From positions 1 through 16,264 of the forward strand of contig CAZOWM010000063.1 in assembly GCA_964583615.1 (NCBI GenBank): a stretch of 16,264 nucleotides of DNA, written 5' to 3'. Every line of letters starts with the position of its first letter. Positions within the stretch are counted from its first letter, which is position 1. Shown piece by piece: positions 1-6,587 of this stretch. This DNA comes from CAZOWM01 sp964583615 (GTDB lineage: Bacteria; Spirochaetota; B62-G9; DRHN01). The notes under the pieces were generated by a model. The model did not search any database. It was not told the DNA's origin and was given only the letters and a program-made list of their open reading frames with translations. The position numbers and the translations under genes are program-made.

Positions 1-1
1 T

Positions 2-922
2 GGTGTAAATCCTGATAACTGGAAGGTCTCACAGAAGGGAGGGACGGCATGGATTTCAAAGAGGCCTTTTTCCAATCTCAAAGAACTCGAGAAGCACATG
101 CCCCAGCTTCCAAAGTATGAAGAAATTAAAGAGTGGTATGCGCCATTTATTAAGCACATGAAAGAGGTGTTTGATTACCACGATCTCGTTTACATAGGAG
201 CTGTTGAAGGACCGATAACAGATGCTTACACGTATGTGGATATGGAACTTTTCTTTATCGCAATCTACGAGGCTCCAGAGCTCGTGGCACACATTTTAGA
301 TTGTACGGGTAAGTTTTCTGCATATATAGCGCAAGTCTTTGCAGAAAATGCATCTGCTCCCCTGCAGTTTATGGGTGAAGATATTGCCATGAGCACAGGA
401 GCTATGCTCAAGCCTCAATTTATCAAAGAGCACGGACTTCCACGCTGGCGGTGGATCATGGACCCTATCAAAGAAAAGGGCTATAAGTTCCTGTTCCATT
501 CTGACGGAAGGTACGGCGAGCTTCTTGGTCTCATATTCGATGAGCTTGGTGCCGACGGGCTCAACCCCATCGAGCGAAACGGGTGTAACGATATATTCGA
601 GATAAGGAAGCGATATCCCGATAAGCTGCTATTCGGGAATGTCTGCTGTGAGGTTACCCTGCCTCATGGAACTGTATACGATGTCGAGGATGAGACCCTC
701 GAGCTGATAGAGAGAATAGGGCCGCAGGGTGGTATCCTGATAGGCTCCTCCAGCGAGGTCCACGATCTCGTTCCTCCTGAGAATGCCGTCACGATGTATG
801 AAACGGTTCATGAGTACGGGCACTATCCGATCGATGTCGAGCGTATAAGACGGAGAAGAGCCGAGATAAAACATAAACTGACCACCAGAAAAGCCGAGGC
901 TGAGAAAGAATCCCCCTCCTGA
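2..922 (+). CDS. URO-D (uroporphyrinogen decarboxylase) family protein, 5' truncated by window edge
   Basis: The reading frame is open from base 2, so the true start lies outside the window; the ATG at 98 is internal and has no ribosome binding site. The visible 306 residues match the C-terminal two thirds of the URO-D fold: a MGED segment followed by a TGAML/P-type helix, then LFHSDGRYGELLG and GADGLNPIE, then a GN-x-C-C strand and a GSSSEVHD/VPPEN ending. The family includes HemE and the methylcobamide:CoM methyltransferases (MtaA/CmuA). The H-x-C zinc motif of MtaA-like enzymes is not seen, because the corresponding histidine is followed by Ser-Asp-Gly. This divergent type is common in anaerobes and usually has no proven substrate. 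It is therefore probably not the haem-pathway HemE, and a corrinoid or methyl-transfer role is possible but unproven. The basic C-terminal tail (RRRRAEIKHK, then charged residues) looks non-catalytic. Confidence 0.8.
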   Translation, partial: GVNPDNWKVSQKGGTAWISKRPFSNLKELEKHMPQLPKYEEIKEWYAPFIKHMKEVFDYHDLVYIGAVEGPITDAYTYVDMELFFIAIYEAPELVAHILDCTGKFSAYIAQVFAENASAPLQFMGEDIAMSTGAMLKPQFIKEHGLPRWRWIMDPIKEKGYKFLFHSDGRYGELLGLIFDELGADGLNPIERNGCNDIFEIRKRYPDKLLFGNVCCEVTLPHGTVYDVEDETLELIERIGPQGGILIGSSSEVHDLVPPENAVTMYETVHEYGHYPIDVERIRRRRAEIKHKLTTRKAEAEKESPS

Positions 923-1173
923 GCAGAGTGTTCAAAATGTTGCCATACAATGAGCTGAACGTAGTTACAGTAATCACTTAACTTTCTGAAGGGAGCAAAG
1001 TACTCGGGTATCTGAAAAGAAATCATGCCCCGCCGTTTAATACTGTAGCAAAAAAAAGCCTCCTGATCCTCATTTTCTTACACATCAACAAGAGGAGAAA
1101 TATCCCGAGGTGAGGTATACTCTTGTATATTCTCAGAAATACCCTTAAAATTTCACATTATTCTTATTCTTGA
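923..1173. other. Non-coding stretch between URO-D gene and C25 remnant
   Basis: I find no convincing gene here. The frame leading into the C25 remnant is interrupted by stops (TGA at 1111 and 1171), and the residues it would encode do not resemble the missing part of that peptidase. No clear stem-loop with a U-tract follows the URO-D stop. The stretch looks like decayed sequence. Confidence 0.5.
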
Positions 1174-1599
1174 CAGAATGTTCTATTGCGGGTAGCATAT
1201 TCACAAGAAGGCTCATGTTTTTCGATCGTGGGTATTGAAAAATATTATGATACCGGGCACGATACATATAGATATGAAGAAACACCGGAAAACTTTGCCG
1301 AGGTACTTATACGCCATCAAAGTGGTGCTATTGGGGTTATCGCACCTACGCGAACCAGCTTTTCAGGAATGAACGATACATTTGCGGATGGATTAATCGC
1401 ATGCATGTATCCGGACTACCTCTATCCCTCCGTACATGAAGGCAGGCCTAAGATTGCCCTCGGAGACATGCTCAACTATGCAAAGACCTATACCGGTCCC
1501 AGACTCGATACCTCAACGTATGATTTTGAAAGCTATTATCTGAAGATATATAATCTTATCGGCGACCCTTCACTCGGAATCTGGCGGTTTTCAGATTAA
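1174..1599 (+). pseudogene. C-terminal remnant of a peptidase C25 (gingipain-like) gene
   Basis: The frame opens after a TGA at 1171 and encodes about 140 residues. These match the end of a C25 catalytic domain: an ENFAE helix, the HQSGAIGVIAPTR strand-turn typical of the family, FSGMNDTFADG, GDMLNYAK, and the characteristic YNLIGDPSLGIW ending. C25 catalytic domains are normally well over 300 residues, within secreted proteins of 700 or more. The signal peptide, the propeptide and the catalytic-histidine HGN region are all missing. The only possible starts are a TTG at 1186 and weaker codons, with no ribosome binding site. Cys11 (counting from the TTG) lies roughly where the nucleophile should be, but the alignment there is too loose to say whether it is the catalytic residue. 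The simplest reading is a non-functional relic left by a deletion. Confidence 0.7.
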
Positions 1600-1760
1600 G
1601 TAGAAGCGTTTGCCATCCCAAATTTTTTGTTGTGATCGGACCATGTTCTGCAGATAACGAGGATGCAGATAGAACAGTATATGCGTTCGCACACCCTCGC
1701 ATACTTTGAAACCGTGCGCGAGTTCAGAGAGTATATTCCCGCGGCTTTTTGACAGAGTTG
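1600..1760. other. Intergenic stretch upstream of the FHA gene promoter
   Basis: No gene is seen. It contains two copies of TGCAGATA (from 1649 and 1664) and a TATGCG/CGCATA inverted repeat (1680-1685 and 1698-1703, 12-base loop) about 60 bases upstream of the predicted promoter. These could be regulator sites, but each is short enough to arise by chance. Confidence 0.35.
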
Positions 1761-1789
1761 TTGAATATTTTTAGGTTTTCTTGTACAAT
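1761..1789 (+). promoter_or_regulatory. Predicted housekeeping-sigma promoter of the FHA gene
   Basis: TTGAAT (1761-1766) and TACAAT (1784-1789) are separated by exactly 17 bases. Transcription would start near 1796, leaving a leader of about 57 bases before the ATG at 1853. This also argues against the TTG at 1781 as a translation start, since it lies inside the promoter. Confidence 0.6.
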
Positions 1790-1852
1790 GTGCGCTATGT
1801 TAGAAAGTGTGGACGTACACGGCAGCGGCTGTGTTCGTCCGGGAGAAAAACC

Positions 1853-2191
1853 ATGGACGAAACAATCCATCTGGATAGCACGGTCGGTCAGCGGCTTGCA
1901 AAAGTGAAAAAGACGGACTCCCGTGCGCTTGTGTTCAAAGGCGCGAGAATCCCTCTTGTCAGCACGATAACGCTTGGGAGAAGCAGAATCAACGATGTGA
2001 TGATCGATGACAAAATGGTCTCGCGTCGGCACTGCCTCATCCAGAAGATCAAGGATAATTTTTTCATCAAGGACTTGAACAGCTCCAACGGCACATATGT
2101 TAACAGCCTGCGGGTTCCTGCAGACAATTATGTCAAACTTCAAAAGAACGATATTATCCGTCTCGGGAAAACAGAGCTCACTATCATATAG
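1853..2191 (+). CDS. Small single-domain FHA phosphothreonine-binding protein
   Basis: A 112-residue protein consisting of a short N-terminal tail and one forkhead-associated domain (about residues 25-112). The conserved FHA residues are in place: GRS at 42-44, the SRRH block at 57-60, and SSNGTYVN at 77-84. These contact phosphothreonine peptides in known FHA structures. ATG 1853 is chosen because GGGAGA lies a few bases upstream and the in-frame TTG at 1781 falls in the promoter. There is no membrane segment or signal peptide, so it acts in the cytoplasm. The N-terminus reads MDETIHLDST, and the acidic residues before Thr4 recall the phosphorylated tail threonines of GarA/OdhI proteins; that comparison is inference. 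No Ser/Thr kinase or phosphatase gene is nearby. The gene stands alone and converges on the SPFH gene, with only 13 bases between their stop codons. Confidence 0.85.
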   Translation: MDETIHLDSTVGQRLAKVKKTDSRALVFKGARIPLVSTITLGRSRINDVMIDDKMVSRRHCLIQKIKDNFFIKDLNSSNGTYVNSLRVPADNYVKLQKNDIIRLGKTELTII

Positions 2192-2201
2192 GTCCGACCT
2201 A
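2189..2201. repeat. Perfect 13-base palindrome between convergent stop codons
   Basis: TAGGTC-C-GACCTA begins with the FHA gene's TAG stop and ends four bases before the 3' end of the SPFH gene. A hairpin of five or six GC-containing pairs here could act as a weak bidirectional transcription end. There is no U-tract on either side, so a standard intrinsic terminator is not supported. Confidence 0.4.
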
Positions 2202-2204
2202 GTT

Positions 2205-3176
2205 CTATTCTTTGAAGATATCTCCAATACTCATGATCGATTTTCCGTCAGTGATGATGGTTTTGATATTCGGTGATATTTTCTGCACGTACTCGTAGTT
2301 TATGACAGAGGGGTTCTCCTTCAGGCTAGCGCCCTTCAACTTGATCGCCTGCGCCTCGCCCTCCGCACGGATAATCGAGGCCTGCTTGTCGCCGTCCGCA
2401 ATGATTACCTTCTCCTCCTTCTCTTTTTCGGCCTTCTCGAGCACGTATTTCATCCGCTCGGCTTCCTGCTGTGCGACCTGTTTTCGTTCTATGGCCTGAC
2501 GGTATTCATCCGAGAATGTCACGTTCCGCAGAAGCACTGTGTCGACAACGATGTACTTGTCTATCAGTTTTTCTCTGAGCGTGTTCTCCATGTCGAGCTG
2601 CGCGAGCTCTCTCCCCACAGGTTCGTCTTCCGAGGGCCGTTCATCGAGAGAAAATCCCCGCGTGCGCGCGATGTCGATCCAGTTGCTGGAAAAGAGCTCG
2701 ATGACCGAGTAGCGGGAAACAACGGTTCTGATCGTTTCCCTGATCGAAGGCCGCAGAATCTTTTCCTCGTAATTCGGCCCGATTTCCTCATGGAGACGCC
2801 ATACGTTCTGGTCATCTATCCTGTAGATTACCGAGAGCTCAAGGCCCACAGGCTGTCCGTCTGATGTGAGCGCCTTGATGGAGTCGTCTCCGATGTATCT
2901 GCCTTCGGCTGAAATTCCCGACATGGTATAGGTTTGATTTCTGACGTCGTAGTTGATCGGTTTCTGTATAAATGGAACCAGGATATGAAAACCCGGAGTA
3001 AGCTGCCGTTTTTCGATCCCTGTGAGGCGGTTGAAGACAACCGCCCGTTCCCCGGATCCTACAATGATAAATGGCTGTGCAATTGCGAGAAATATGATAA
3101 AGGCGATGAATATGACGACCCACAGAATTATCGCCTTTCTTGTCTGCTGTGAAATGTTCTGTGTACCTCGAACCAT
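2205..3176 (-). CDS. Membrane-anchored SPFH/prohibitin (band 7) protein
   Basis: 323 residues. A short basic N-terminus is followed by one hydrophobic segment (about 15-37), then the SPFH domain beginning VVFNRLTGIEKRQLTPGFHILVPFI (split across 47-70), and a charged, Ala/Glu/Lys-rich coiled coil (about 225-285) that includes IIRAEGEAQAIKL. This is the layout of prohibitins and HflK/HflC, which assemble into large rings on the membrane and modulate proteases such as FtsH. The start at 3176 is preferred because GGGAGGA sits five bases upstream; the ATG pair 12-15 bases further out would overlap that site. Between FSS (162-164) and DKYIVVD (206-212) there are more residues than usual, including an acidic stretch around 176-190, which suggests a lineage-specific insertion. 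No NfeD-type partner lies next to it. It follows nifU by 59 bases and may be the last gene of the nifSU unit. Confidence 0.88.
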   Translation of the reverse strand: MVRGTQNISQQTRKAIILWVVIFIAFIIFLAIAQPFIIVGSGERAVVFNRLTGIEKRQLTPGFHILVPFIQKPINYDVRNQTYTMSGISAEGRYIGDDSIKALTSDGQPVGLELSVIYRIDDQNVWRLHEEIGPNYEEKILRPSIRETIRTVVSRYSVIELFSSNWIDIARTRGFSLDERPSEDEPVGRELAQLDMENTLREKLIDKYIVVDTVLLRNVTFSDEYRQAIERKQVAQQEAERMKYVLEKAEKEKEEKVIIADGDKQASIIRAEGEAQAIKLKGASLKENPSVINYEYVQKISPNIKTIITDGKSIMSIGDIFKE

Positions 3177-3235
3177 ACTTCCTCCCATCATAATTTAATT
3201 GTGAAACAGTACAGGAATTGTAATCTGCTGTTCTT

Positions 3236-4201
3236 TTATACGATGATCACTTCAATGATATCGGAAAGCTCCGATTTCAAAAAGCTTTCGATGAAGGCAA
3301 GCGTCCCGGTTTTCGAGCTCGGGCACCCTGCACATGAACCGAGGTAATGAATAAACACCTGGGTTTTTTCCTCACCATCCTTCATGTCCACAACTTCGAT
3401 GTCTCCTCCCTCCTTGAGGAGTGAGGGTCGAACCTTTTCATTCAGTATCTTTTCGACCGCCCTGTGTTTCTGAATGAGGTTCATAGAAGCAAAACTCCTG
3501 TCACCAATCTCCTGTCGTACCTTTTCATTTTCCATTTCCTGCCTGACTTCATTGAGAATATCCACAAGGTAATGGCGGCGTTTTTCATGCCCTCCTGGAC
3601 GAATGCAGGACTTGCAGAAGGCCCCCGCCTTTGTGTAATGAATAATTTCATCAACGGTATGAAGGTCATTGATCCGGATGACATCCTTGATCGTCCCCAG
3701 TGAGACTCTCGCACATTCGCACACGATTTCCTCGTCTTCCAGGGACGCCATATCGACTCCCTTGTAGAGAGAGGCTGCTTTTTTGATCACGTCATATGCC
3801 AAGACGCTGCAGTGCATCTTCTGCGGCGGGATTGCGGCCCGTTCTTCGTCGTCACGAAGCGCGCGTTCAACATCGAGGTTGGTAATGTTCAGCGCATCAT
3901 CAACGGTGCGGCCAATGCACATTTCCGCCATTATGTCACTCGATGCGATTGCAGTACCGCATCCAAAAGTCTTGTATCGTGCGTCAAGAATCATATCGTT
4001 CTTCGGGTCAACGGCCCAGTACAGACGGATTGCGTCTCCGCATACCTCTGCACCGAAATCCGCAATAATGAGCCGGGCATTCATCCTTTCTGCTTCTTCC
4101 TCAGTGATTTCTCCCATATGCCGCGGGTTCTCGATGCGGTCGTTAACCACGCTGGAATACTGCTCCCAGAGCGAGCCCCCAATGAGATCTGTCTTTGCCA
4201 T
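3236..4201 (-). CDS. nifU: NifU-type iron-sulfur cluster scaffold protein
   Basis: 321 residues with the full three-domain NifU layout. The N-terminal IscU-like scaffold has cysteines 54, 81 and 131 (in EVCGD, GCGTA and MHCSV). The central BFD-like [2Fe-2S] domain has Cys161-x-Cys163 and Cys196-x2-Cys199, with the spacing seen in NifU. The C-terminal Nfu domain has the cluster-transfer pair Cys290-x2-Cys293 (GSCAGCP). It builds clusters from NifS-derived sulfur and hands them to apoproteins in the cytoplasm. ATG 4201 is chosen because AAGGA is seven bases upstream; the GTG at 4207 is too close to it. nifS ends 16 bases upstream in the same direction. No nitrogenase gene is present here and many anaerobes use this system for general Fe-S assembly, so a housekeeping role is likely. 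Confidence 0.95.
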   Translation of the reverse strand: MAKTDLIGGSLWEQYSSVVNDRIENPRHMGEITEEEAERMNARLIIADFGAEVCGDAIRLYWAVDPKNDMILDARYKTFGCGTAIASSDIMAEMCIGRTVDDALNITNLDVERALRDDEERAAIPPQKMHCSVLAYDVIKKAASLYKGVDMASLEDEEIVCECARVSLGTIKDVIRINDLHTVDEIIHYTKAGAFCKSCIRPGGHEKRRHYLVDILNEVRQEMENEKVRQEIGDRSFASMNLIQKHRAVEKILNEKVRPSLLKEGGDIEVVDMKDGEEKTQVFIHYLGSCAGCPSSKTGTLAFIESFLKSELSDIIEVIIV

Positions 4202-4217
4202 TTTCACATCCTTCGCG

Positions 4218-5384
4218 TCAATTATTGCTCACGGAAATTCGTCGAAGCCTTTCCACCGATTTTTTTATGATCATTGCAGCCTGATCGATTTCCTCCTCTG
4301 TGGTAAAGCGGGAAAGACTTAGTCTGATTCCCGTGTGCGCAAGGTCCTCATCGATATTCATCGCCACAAACGTGGGATTCGGTTCCAGGGACTCTGATGC
4401 ACACGCGCTTCCCGTTGAAGCGGAAACTCCGTTCTTGTTCAAGTCCCATATCATTGCTTCTCCTTCGACATTCTTGATGCTGACGAGTATTGTGTTCGGA
4501 TTGCGCAAACGGCGGCTTCCGATCACCTGCGTGCCGCCGATGGAGAGGATCGCGTCTTCAAGCTTGTCCCGTAGGCGTCTCACTTCTGTGTCCTCGTAGT
4601 CGAGATATTTGACTGCGAGTTCCATTGCAACCCCTGTTCCCACAATTCCCGGGGTATTCAGGGTTCCGGCGCGCTTCCCCCCCATCTGTTCCCCGCCGTG
4701 AAGAAGAGGGGGTATCCTGACTCCGTTTCGAATGAAGAGCCCTCCGACTCCTTTCGGGCCCTGAAACTTGTGTGCACTGAAAGTGAGAAAGTCCACAGGA
4801 GCTTCCTGCACGTCCACAGGCACCTTGCCGATTGCCTGTGCGGCATCCGTGTGAAAAAGAATTCCCCTTTCTCTGCACAGTGAAGCGAGCTCTTTGATCG
4901 GGAAAACAAGGCCTGTTTCGTTGTTCGTCCACATGATCGATACCAGCGCCGTGGCGTCCGGATCGATTTGTTTTTCCAGCGTCTCGGGTGTTACGATCCC
5001 GTCCTCGTCGACCGGAAGATATTTTACCCTGGCTCCCAGCCCCTCGAGGAATTTACATGTTTGTGTGATGCAGGGATGCTCGACTTGTGTGGTGACGATC
5101 ACTTTTTTTTCGGAATTCCTGATGACGTCGTAGTACACACCCTTTAAAACGGTGTTGTTGCCTTCCGTTGCGCAGCTATTGATGACGATATCGTCTTCAT
5201 CTCTCGCATTGATTCCTCTGTAGAGTCTGTCAAGGGCTATTCGTATGTACGGGTTTACTTCACTGCCAAAACTGTGCAGGGAGTTGGGGTTGCCGTACAT
5301 CTGGCTGAAAAAAGGATCCATGGCCTCTTTCACAGCAGGATCCACGATTGTCGTTGCGTTGTTGTCGAGATATATTCTTTCCAC
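4218..5384 (-). CDS. nifS: NifS-type cysteine desulfurase
   Basis: 388 residues, the normal length for group I desulfurases. This pyridoxal-phosphate enzyme converts L-cysteine to alanine and passes a persulfide to the NifU scaffold. Visible features are the YLDNNATT start (5-12), His103 in VEHP, Asp180 and Gln183 in HTDAAQ, the cofactor lysine Lys206 in SAHKFQGPKG, and the sulfur-carrying Cys328 in STGSACAS. The short loop around Cys328 is the NifS/IscS type. The start is a GTG at 5384 with GGAAGGTG about seven bases upstream. It is the first gene of a probable nifS-nifU(-SPFH) unit. No Rrf2/IscR regulator is adjacent. Confidence 0.95.
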   Translation of the reverse strand: MERIYLDNNATTIVDPAVKEAMDPFFSQMYGNPNSLHSFGSEVNPYIRIALDRLYRGINARDEDDIVINSCATEGNNTVLKGVYYDVIRNSEKKVIVTTQVEHPCITQTCKFLEGLGARVKYLPVDEDGIVTPETLEKQIDPDATALVSIMWTNNETGLVFPIKELASLCRERGILFHTDAAQAIGKVPVDVQEAPVDFLTFSAHKFQGPKGVGGLFIRNGVRIPPLLHGGEQMGGKRAGTLNTPGIVGTGVAMELAVKYLDYEDTEVRRLRDKLEDAILSIGGTQVIGSRRLRNPNTILVSIKNVEGEAMIWDLNKNGVSASTGSACASESLEPNPTFVAMNIDEDLAHTGIRLSLSRFTTEEEIDQAAMIIKKSVERLRRISVSNN

Positions 5385-5417
5385 CTTGAAGCACCTTCCG
5401 GTTTCTACCTAATTTTT

Positions 5418-5446
5418 AATCTACATGTGCGTTTCTGATAAATCAA
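5418..5446 (-). promoter_or_regulatory. Candidate promoter of the nifS-nifU unit
   Basis: Read on the minus strand, TTGATT (5446-5441) and TAGATT (5423-5418) are 17 bases apart, each matching four of six consensus bases. Transcription would start near 5411, about 27 bases before the GTG of nifS. The region is AT-rich, so chance matches are possible. Confidence 0.4.
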
Positions 5447-5535
5447 TACATATTTTTATTCAATGGGGAGGAGTGGATTGATTCCGGTTTTATATGCAGG
5501 AATATACGATCCCTTTCCATAAAGCTGTTTTTCTA

Positions 5536-5859
5536 TCAGGCGTCGGGTTTGAGCTTCTTTATCGCTTCTTCGGCCTCATCGATCTGGTGTTCCAGAGTGC
5601 TGATTTCGCTGATGATCTTGTCGATTTCCTCGTTGTCCTTCGCGACTGTGTCCTGTTTCTTTTCGGTAAACATTTCATAGACGCACGCACCGAGCACGGC
5701 AAACTGTTTTTCCACCCTGTGTTCGAGTTTCATGATCTCGAATTTTTTTGCTCCTCTTTCACCGAATTCCATCGTCTTGTCCTTCGCTTTTTCGAGTACG
5801 TCGAGCGAGGTTTTCAATCCCTTGTTGATGGCTTCCTCCATCCGTTGACGGAATGTCAT
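5536..5859 (-). CDS. Small coiled-coil protein of unknown function
   Basis: 107 residues, not recognised. The start at 5859 is well supported by GAGGAG about six bases upstream. The sequence is rich in Lys and Glu and strongly helical. It has an amphipathic N-terminal half (1-50, LEKAKDKTMEFGERGAKKF), a short hydrophobic turn with the only cysteine (Cys59 in VLGACVYEMF), and a heptad-like C-terminal coil (about 77-104). There is no signal peptide or membrane segment, so it is probably a cytoplasmic self-associating protein. It is transcribed in the same direction as nifS but lies 151 bases upstream, with a candidate nifS promoter in between, so it is probably a separate unit. Confidence 0.75.
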   Translation of the reverse strand: MTFRQRMEEAINKGLKTSLDVLEKAKDKTMEFGERGAKKFEIMKLEHRVEKQFAVLGACVYEMFTEKKQDTVAKDNEEIDKIISEISTLEHQIDEAEEAIKKLKPDA

Positions 5860-5892
5860 GACTTTCTCCTCTCAATGATAAACTCTACAAAA

Positions 5893-5921
5893 AAAATAAT
5901 AGCGGTACACTGAGTGGTCAA
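5893..5921 (-). promoter_or_regulatory. Candidate promoter of the small coiled-coil gene
   Basis: On the minus strand, TTGACC (5921-5916) and TATTTT (5898-5893) are separated by 17 bases. The -10 lies in a run of A/T bases, so it is a modest prediction. The -35 hexamer is the same as that of the mdh promoter. Confidence 0.4.
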
Positions 5922-5946
5922 GCTGCAGTTTTCGCGCAGTTCCGGG

Positions 5947-5975
5947 TTGTCAGCCGGGGGTGCACACGACATATT
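5947..5975 (+). promoter_or_regulatory. Candidate promoter of the PrpD remnant
   Basis: TTGTCA (5947-5952) has a CATATT -10 at 17 bases (5970-5975), or a TATTAA at 19 bases. Either would give a transcript starting near 5982, about 40 bases before the ATG at 6022. The -35 matches five of six consensus bases. Confidence 0.35.
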
Positions 5976-6021
5976 AATGTAAAAGACATATTTGAACGCC
6001 GACTTAGCAGGAGGTTATGGG

Positions 6022-6243
6022 ATGACTGTTGCACGCAGGCTCGCCCGATTTGTGGTTCGATCCTCCTATGAGGACCTGTCAGAGGGTGCCAGACAGCAGA
6101 CGAAAATACGGATACTCGACTCCATCGGGTGCGCTCTCGGCGTGCTTTCAGACAAAAAGCTCGAGGATATTGCCGAATCAGTTGAAAATCTCGAATACAC
6201 GAGCGCGAAGGACTTCATGAACGCGCTTGCTGCTACTTTCTGA
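6022..6243 (+). pseudogene. Internally deleted MmgE/PrpD-family gene remnant (73 codons)
   Basis: The ATG at 6022 has an excellent AGGAGG (6009-6014) seven bases upstream. Residues 1-42 match the N-terminus of MmgE/PrpD proteins (2-methylcitrate dehydratase and relatives): LARFVVRSSYEDLSEGARQQ, then KIRILDSIGCALG. Family members are about 450 residues, but this frame stops after 73. Residues 44-73 (DKKLEDIAESVENLEYTSAK and on) resemble the closing helix of the same family, where a VENLE-type motif precedes the C-terminus. The likely history is an in-frame loss of roughly the middle 380 codons, joining the two ends. The start signals are intact, so a small peptide may still be made, but it cannot form the catalytic fold. 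Its last 11 bases overlap the end of the convergent small acidic gene. The match to the C-terminus is the weaker part of this call. Confidence 0.6.
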
Positions 6244-6532
6244 TGATGATGCCGTCTTCCTCGAGCTCGCTCACCTCCTCGACCTCGTCCACTTCCTGGA
6301 GTATCTTTTCCTTTCTCTTATGTATTTCTTCTTCCCTCTCACGTATTCCGTCGAGGTAGTGTTTTTCTATTGTGTTGTCCTCGCCTCCGCCGTAGAGACT
6401 TCTCTGGATCTCCTGACTTTCAGTGAACATTTCGTTCACGTTGTACTCTTTCGGGATGTCGCCCGTCAGCTTTTCGATCTCGAGGTCCATCTCCTCAATG
6501 ACGTCGGTGGATTCACATTTATCAGTATCCAT
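6233..6532 (-). CDS. Small acidic protein of unknown function
   Basis: 99 residues from ATG 6532, preceded by GGAGGTG about 11 bases upstream, a slightly long spacing. A GTG at 6568 would add 12 residues but has no binding site. The protein is very acidic, with a charged helix (about 60-85, EREEEIHKRKEKILQEVDEV) and a basic last pair. One Gly-Gly-Gly turn (50-52) divides it into two helical parts. There is no signal peptide or membrane segment. I do not recognise a family. It begins 55 bases after acnA in the same direction, with no clear promoter between, so it may be transcribed with acnA. Its 3' end overlaps the PrpD remnant by 11 bases. Confidence 0.65.
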   Translation of the reverse strand: MDTDKCESTDVIEEMDLEIEKLTGDIPKEYNVNEMFTESQEIQRSLYGGGEDNTIEKHYLDGIREREEEIHKRKEKILQEVDEVEEVSELEEDGIIIRK

Positions 6533-6587
6533 TGGCTGTGTGCACCTCCATGTTGTACAATATACCACGGAATAAGAATTTCATAGG

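Noticed and set aside
1170..1198. TTGACA-17-TAGCAT promoter-like pair at the start of the C25 remnant
   Set aside because: It lies within the frame of the remnant itself and no start codon with a binding site follows; probably coincidental.
1186..1230. Loss of the C25 catalytic cysteine (Tyr in a VAY segment)
   Set aside because: The nearby Cys11 could equally be the nucleophile after a one- or two-residue shift, so the claim cannot be supported without an alignment.
1645..1675. GTTCT...AGAAC inverted repeat with two TGCAGATA copies
   Set aside because: The arms are five bases with a 21-base spacing and do not overlap a promoter element; chance is the better explanation.
1781..1852. A longer FHA protein starting at TTG 1781
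   Set aside because: The TTG overlaps the predicted -10 element and has no ribosome binding site, whereas ATG 1853 has one.
3177..3235. Terminator or separate promoter between nifU and the SPFH gene
   Set aside because: Only a 5-base AACAG/CTGTT pair with a long loop and no U-tract is seen, and no well-spaced -35/-10 pair.
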